Origin: Pterois miles
Taxonomy: Eukaryota > Chordata > Actinopteri > Perciformes > Scorpaenidae
Length of the DNA stretch: 64,000 nucleotides
Assembly (NCBI GenBank): GCA_947000775.1
Contig: CAMQGK010000144.1
Coordinates: forward strand, 8,679,501-8,743,500
Direction of reading: 5' to 3'
The notes beneath the pieces are model-generated. The model searched no databases. It was not told the DNA's origin and worked only from the letters and a program-made list of their open reading frames with translations. Position numbers and translations under genes: made by a program. Positions 61,701 through 64,000 of the stretch are shown here, one piece after another. Within the stretch, counting starts at the first letter, position 1. The number at the start of each line of letters is the position of its first letter.

Positions 61701-64000
61701 ACTGTTCTCACTCTCAAGGTCTATAACGAAAAAATGGTCCTCACACGGATAGAACAAGAGCACACACAATGTTTTACCATTATGTATATAATGATGGACA
61801 GCACGTCTTCACTTCCTCCCACATGTTAAAATATCCCAGATACGAGAGCAGCCATCTTTAGATTTTGGCATGATTTGGAGCCAGAGTCTGCACAGAAGTG
61901 ATTGGGCGACTGGAGCCGCGGTATTGAGGTCCCGCCCACACAACGGCCGAGCCAAGCACAGCCGCTGTTTGGCTAGAAAGACACAACTAACCATAATATA
62001 TATAACTACATTTCTGATCAAGTTGACATATTACATTGACTTGTGATGGTTCTGGAAAGGTAAAGTTACATGTCCTCTCTCCTCTCTGCAATTCCCGAGC
62101 CTCCGGCTGTGACTACTTCATTCAGAGCATCTGTCAATCACAGCTGTCAATCATGACATCTCACCCACTTTTAAAGTATCAAATAATTTTTGTGAGCTAT
62201 ACTGCAGCCAGCTACCAGGGGCTAATTGTGATGTTTTGGCTTCACTTTTTGGAAGCTGTCCTGTCGTTCATCATTATATACAGTCCTAACCTAAAGTAAA
62301 CATGTGTCTAACATTTTCTCAGCACCTCCTTGAGCCTGTACTATAATACTGTGTGGTGTCTGTACACTTCACCAGATTATCACAACACAATTTGTTGTCT
62401 GTGATATTAACTACACTGTTTTCCCCCCTCAGTTTCTCATGGACCAGAAATGGGACCCACTTTGACATTGACCAGGACCCCAACGTGACCATGAAGCCCC
62501 ACTCTGGGACTCTGGTGGTGGACATCAGCAGAGCAAAGGCCGAGCATTACGAGAGCGTGTACCAGTGCACGGCGAGGAACAAACATGGAGCTGCTGTTTC
62601 CAACAACATAGTCGTACAACAGTCCAGTAAGTGCGGTGCAGCTTATCATTTATATCATGTCATTTCTCTCTTCGTAACGTCATGCATATCTCATATCATT
62701 CTTTTTTTTTCTTTTTCTAACAATTAAGTTGCATTTTCCATCTTAAGAGCACTCCTAACAGGTAAAGGTTGCATGCAGAGAGCAGCATATTTTACTTTGC
62801 AGGATGTAACAATAGATAGAGTGAATATCCCTTTGTGTTTCTCCTTTGTTATTCAGTTAGGCATCATCCCTCTCATCCTGCCTCGTCACCTGTCATCATG
62901 TCAGCGACAGTCCAATAGCAACCCAAAACTAACGTCAAGTTACAAGACTCCTCATCCATTGATGTGTGTGTGCTTCTCTCGTCGGCAGGGTCCCCCTTGT
63001 GGTCGAAGGAGAAAATCAAGCCAATCGTTGTTCAGGAGGGCGTGTCGTTGGTGCTGCCGTGTCGACCCCCAGCTGGCCTGCCTCCTCCCATCATATTCTG
63101 GATGGACAACAGTGAGCGCTTCAGTCATAGAAGATTTTATGTTTTAGCTGCGTACATTAACACATTACGTACATACGGTATGTGCCCTTCTGGCAAAATT
63201 ATGTGTCTGCTCTCAAAGAATCCTAATCAGTGTTCCCTAAAATAAACATCCATCTTTAACGTCCATTATTTAGACATTAATATGATATATATAACTTGCC
63301 CTGTTTGTGGCAGAGAGCTAGGAGTTTAAATACTTCTAGTAGTAATATTTAAGATTCAAGTGTAAAGGCCCAGACACACCAACCCGACATCAAAGAACTA
63401 GTGATGATGAAGACAGACCGCTGAGTCGCCTCATGTCGCCTTTGTCTCGGCCAAAATGTTGCACTCAAACACATCGCAAAGACTACAGCTGACGGCCATC
63501 TACCGCGTACCTTCTACATTTGAGTGCGTGTGAGAGTCTCAGATAGACATGCAACAGGTTCTTAGTGTCCTTTGTTCATAAGCCTGGTTGCGTGATGGAA
63601 GACGCTGTACTGCAGCCTGCTGGTCTGGGCCTTGAGGCTGCGGTACCGTTTGCCAGATGCCAGATCTGCTGAAGAAGATCATGTGATTCAGCTAATGAAT
63701 GGGTTTATTTTAACTTGTCTACGTTTTGAGATTTATACCTCTTTCCAGAAACAGTGTCCTAGTTACTTTGCATGATTGTTGTCAATAGGGACTATTTATT
63801 TGGTAAAGACAAAGAAGAAAACTTAAAGACCTTACTCAAATCTCTACTTTTTAACTACAGTAGCTTGTTTTGCTGTACACTTCAAAATATTAAATGTGCT
63901 GTGCATTTCAGACTTCCAGAGGCTGCCTCAGAGCAGCAGGGTTTCCCAATCCCTGAACGGAGACCTATACTTCTCTAATGTGCTCCGAGAGGATTCCCGG
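58708..64000 (+). CDS. nrcam: Neuronal cell adhesion molecule (NrCAM), 5' part, cut by window end
   Basis: NrCAM is an L1-family, single-pass cell-surface Ig/fibronectin-III protein that acts in axon guidance and at nodes of Ranvier. Joined exons 58708-58792, 60670-60775, 62433-62626, 62989-63111 and 63912-64000 total 597 nt and encode 199 residues in one open frame. Residues 1-24 form a signal peptide with basic MERRRM and hydrophobic LLLLFLVHL. Ig1 has cysteines at about C55 and C109 with Trp67; Ig2 begins with C153 and W166. NxT sequons lie at N70 and N81. Stretches ALEVPLD, PPTIT, SPKDYI, DPRENI, SFSWTRNGTHFDID, AAVSNNIVV, RSPLW, LPPPIIFWMDN and LNGDLYFSNVL match vertebrate NrCAM as I remember it, better than neurofascin or L1. 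The usual protein exceeds 1,200 residues, so most of the gene lies to the right. Which fish paralogue (a or b) cannot be decided here. Confidence 0.94.
59048..59263 (+). repeat. Dispersed repeat shared with 17990-18122
   Basis: AAAGGGCCAGAGTGTAAC, GGGAGATCTATTGACAGAG, TAGTGTATAATC and the end CTAGATGTCACCACACTGCA. Confidence 0.65.
60089..60106 (+). CDS. nrcam: Candidate nrcam microexon between signal peptide and Ig1
   Basis: The bases end at a strong GTAAGT donor (60107-60112). As an 18-nt phase 1-1 exon they would encode P-K-V-L-E-G, close to the small alternative segment (P/S)KLLEE that I recall at this place in mammalian NrCAM. No AG precedes 60089 (the flank is CA). The nearest AG, at 60093-60094, would give a 12-nt exon (60095-60106), also phase 1-1, encoding L-L-E-G before LPQPP. 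A pyrimidine-rich stretch lies about 16 nt upstream. The homology and phase are visible; use as an exon is inferred and would need transcript support. Confidence 0.45.
60670..60775 (+). CDS. nrcam: nrcam exon, first half of Ig1
   Basis: The acceptor CTCTCTTAG ends at 60669 and a GTAGGA donor follows. The 106-nt exon enters in phase 1 and leaves in phase 2. It encodes LPQPPTIT, SPKDYIID, DPRENIIIH and the first Ig1 cysteine in HCEAKGKPHP. The junction from the start exon reads VPLD-LPQPP, which is the form lacking the microexon. Confidence 0.94.
61074..61770. mobile_element. Probable DNA-transposon remnant in an nrcam intron
   Basis: CTATACTTGCGAGGACCCTCAC near 61095 and the inverse GGTCCTCACACGGATAGAAC at 61736-61755 are inverted ends. 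GTTATGTAAACTTC and TAACCTTAACCCTGAAACC are internal. It lies between the two Ig1 exons. Confidence 0.55.
61800..62290. repeat. Repeat-like sequence in the same intron
   Basis: GAAGTGATTGGGCGACTGG, GAGCCAAGCACAGCCG and TCAATCATGACATCTCACCC look like a dispersed fish repeat. No second copy exists in this window, so this is from recall only. Confidence 0.35.
62433..62626 (+). CDS. nrcam: nrcam exon, second half of Ig1
   Basis: A cytosine-rich acceptor ends at 62432 and a GTAAGT donor follows 62626. The 194-nt exon encodes SFSWTRNGTHFDID with the core tryptophan and a glycosylation sequon, then the YQCTARN cysteine motif and AAVSNNIVV. It enters in phase 2 and leaves in phase 1. Confidence 0.95.
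62989..63111 (+). CDS. nrcam: nrcam exon, start of Ig2
   Basis: The acceptor GTCGGCAG ends at 62988 and a GTGAGC donor follows 63111. The 123-nt phase 1-1 exon encodes RSPLWSKEKIKPIVVQ, the first Ig2 cysteine in LVLPCRPP, and LPPPIIFWMDN with the core tryptophan. The preceding intron is only 362 bp. Confidence 0.95.
63112..63911 (+). other. nrcam: nrcam intron within Ig2
   Basis: 800 bp, GTGAGC to TTTCAG. 63365-63600 begins AAAGGCCCAGACACACCAAC, which I recall as a fish repeat start. No exon inside. Confidence 0.75.
63912..64000 (+). CDS. nrcam: nrcam exon, middle of Ig2, truncated by window edge
   Basis: The acceptor TGCATTTCAG ends at 63911. The exon encodes NFQRLPQSSRVSQ, LNGDLYFSNVL and REDSR, and stays open to the last base of the window. 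It corresponds to the next NrCAM exon of Ig2; its donor lies outside the window. Confidence 0.92.

Noticed and set aside
58708..64000. Neurofascin or L1 instead of NrCAM
   Set aside because: ALEVPLD, TRNGTHFDID and the Ig2 start fit NrCAM better. In neurofascin the corresponding signal-peptide end and Ig1 centre differ clearly as I recall them.
1..64000. CRISPR arrays, operons, phage or bacterial islands
   Set aside because: No spacer-repeat arrays, ribosome binding sites or long intronless genes. The tandem repeats are microsatellites and a minisatellite of a vertebrate genome.

Overview
The window is nuclear DNA from a teleost fish, probably a percomorph. Three things support this: a gene with introns, canonical GT-AG splice sites and Ig-domain exons; a dense load of short non-autonomous hAT-type elements and a tRNA-derived SINE of the kind common in ray-finned fish; and many long dinucleotide microsatellites. 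There are no bacterial features, and almost every long open frame is chance, microsatellite or repeat sequence.

The one gene I can support is the 5' part of nrcam (neuronal cell adhesion molecule, L1 family) on the + strand at the right end. Its first coding exon (58617-58792) holds 91 bases of 5' UTR and the signal peptide. Exons at 60670-60775, 62433-62626, 62989-63111 and 63912-64000 encode the first Ig domain and the start of the second; all join in phase, and the last is cut by the window edge. An untranslated exon is proposed at 35767-35842, and a CpG-dense block at 31031-31316 is a possible but unproven promoter. A 12-nt (or ancestral 18-nt) microexon candidate sits at 60089-60106, where L1-family genes carry a small alternative exon. 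A juxtaposed acceptor/donor at 39115-39123 looks like a recursive splice site in the 22.8-kb intron before the start codon.

The remaining ~58 kb is intron or 5' flank. Region by region: 0.7-9.4 kb holds hAT-like elements, a SINE on the - strand and a dispersed repeat; 11.4-16.7 kb holds GGTTTAGG-type and other old repeats; 17-30 kb holds microsatellites, several MITEs, a second SINE and a G-rich tract; 34-43 kb holds a hAT element of about 940 bp, a large hairpin and further MITEs; 46.1-46.5 kb is a perfect 51-bp minisatellite; 48-49.2 kb is a MITE plus a composite repeat; 51-58 kb holds further MITEs and a TG/TGCG tract. Stretches near 50.4-51.5, 52.2-53.0, 54.4-55.2 and 56.2-57.0 kb lack visible repeats and are the most likely places for conserved regulatory elements.

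I found no novel multi-gene system. The most useful leads are the microexon with a displaced acceptor, the recursive splice site and the nested composite repeat.
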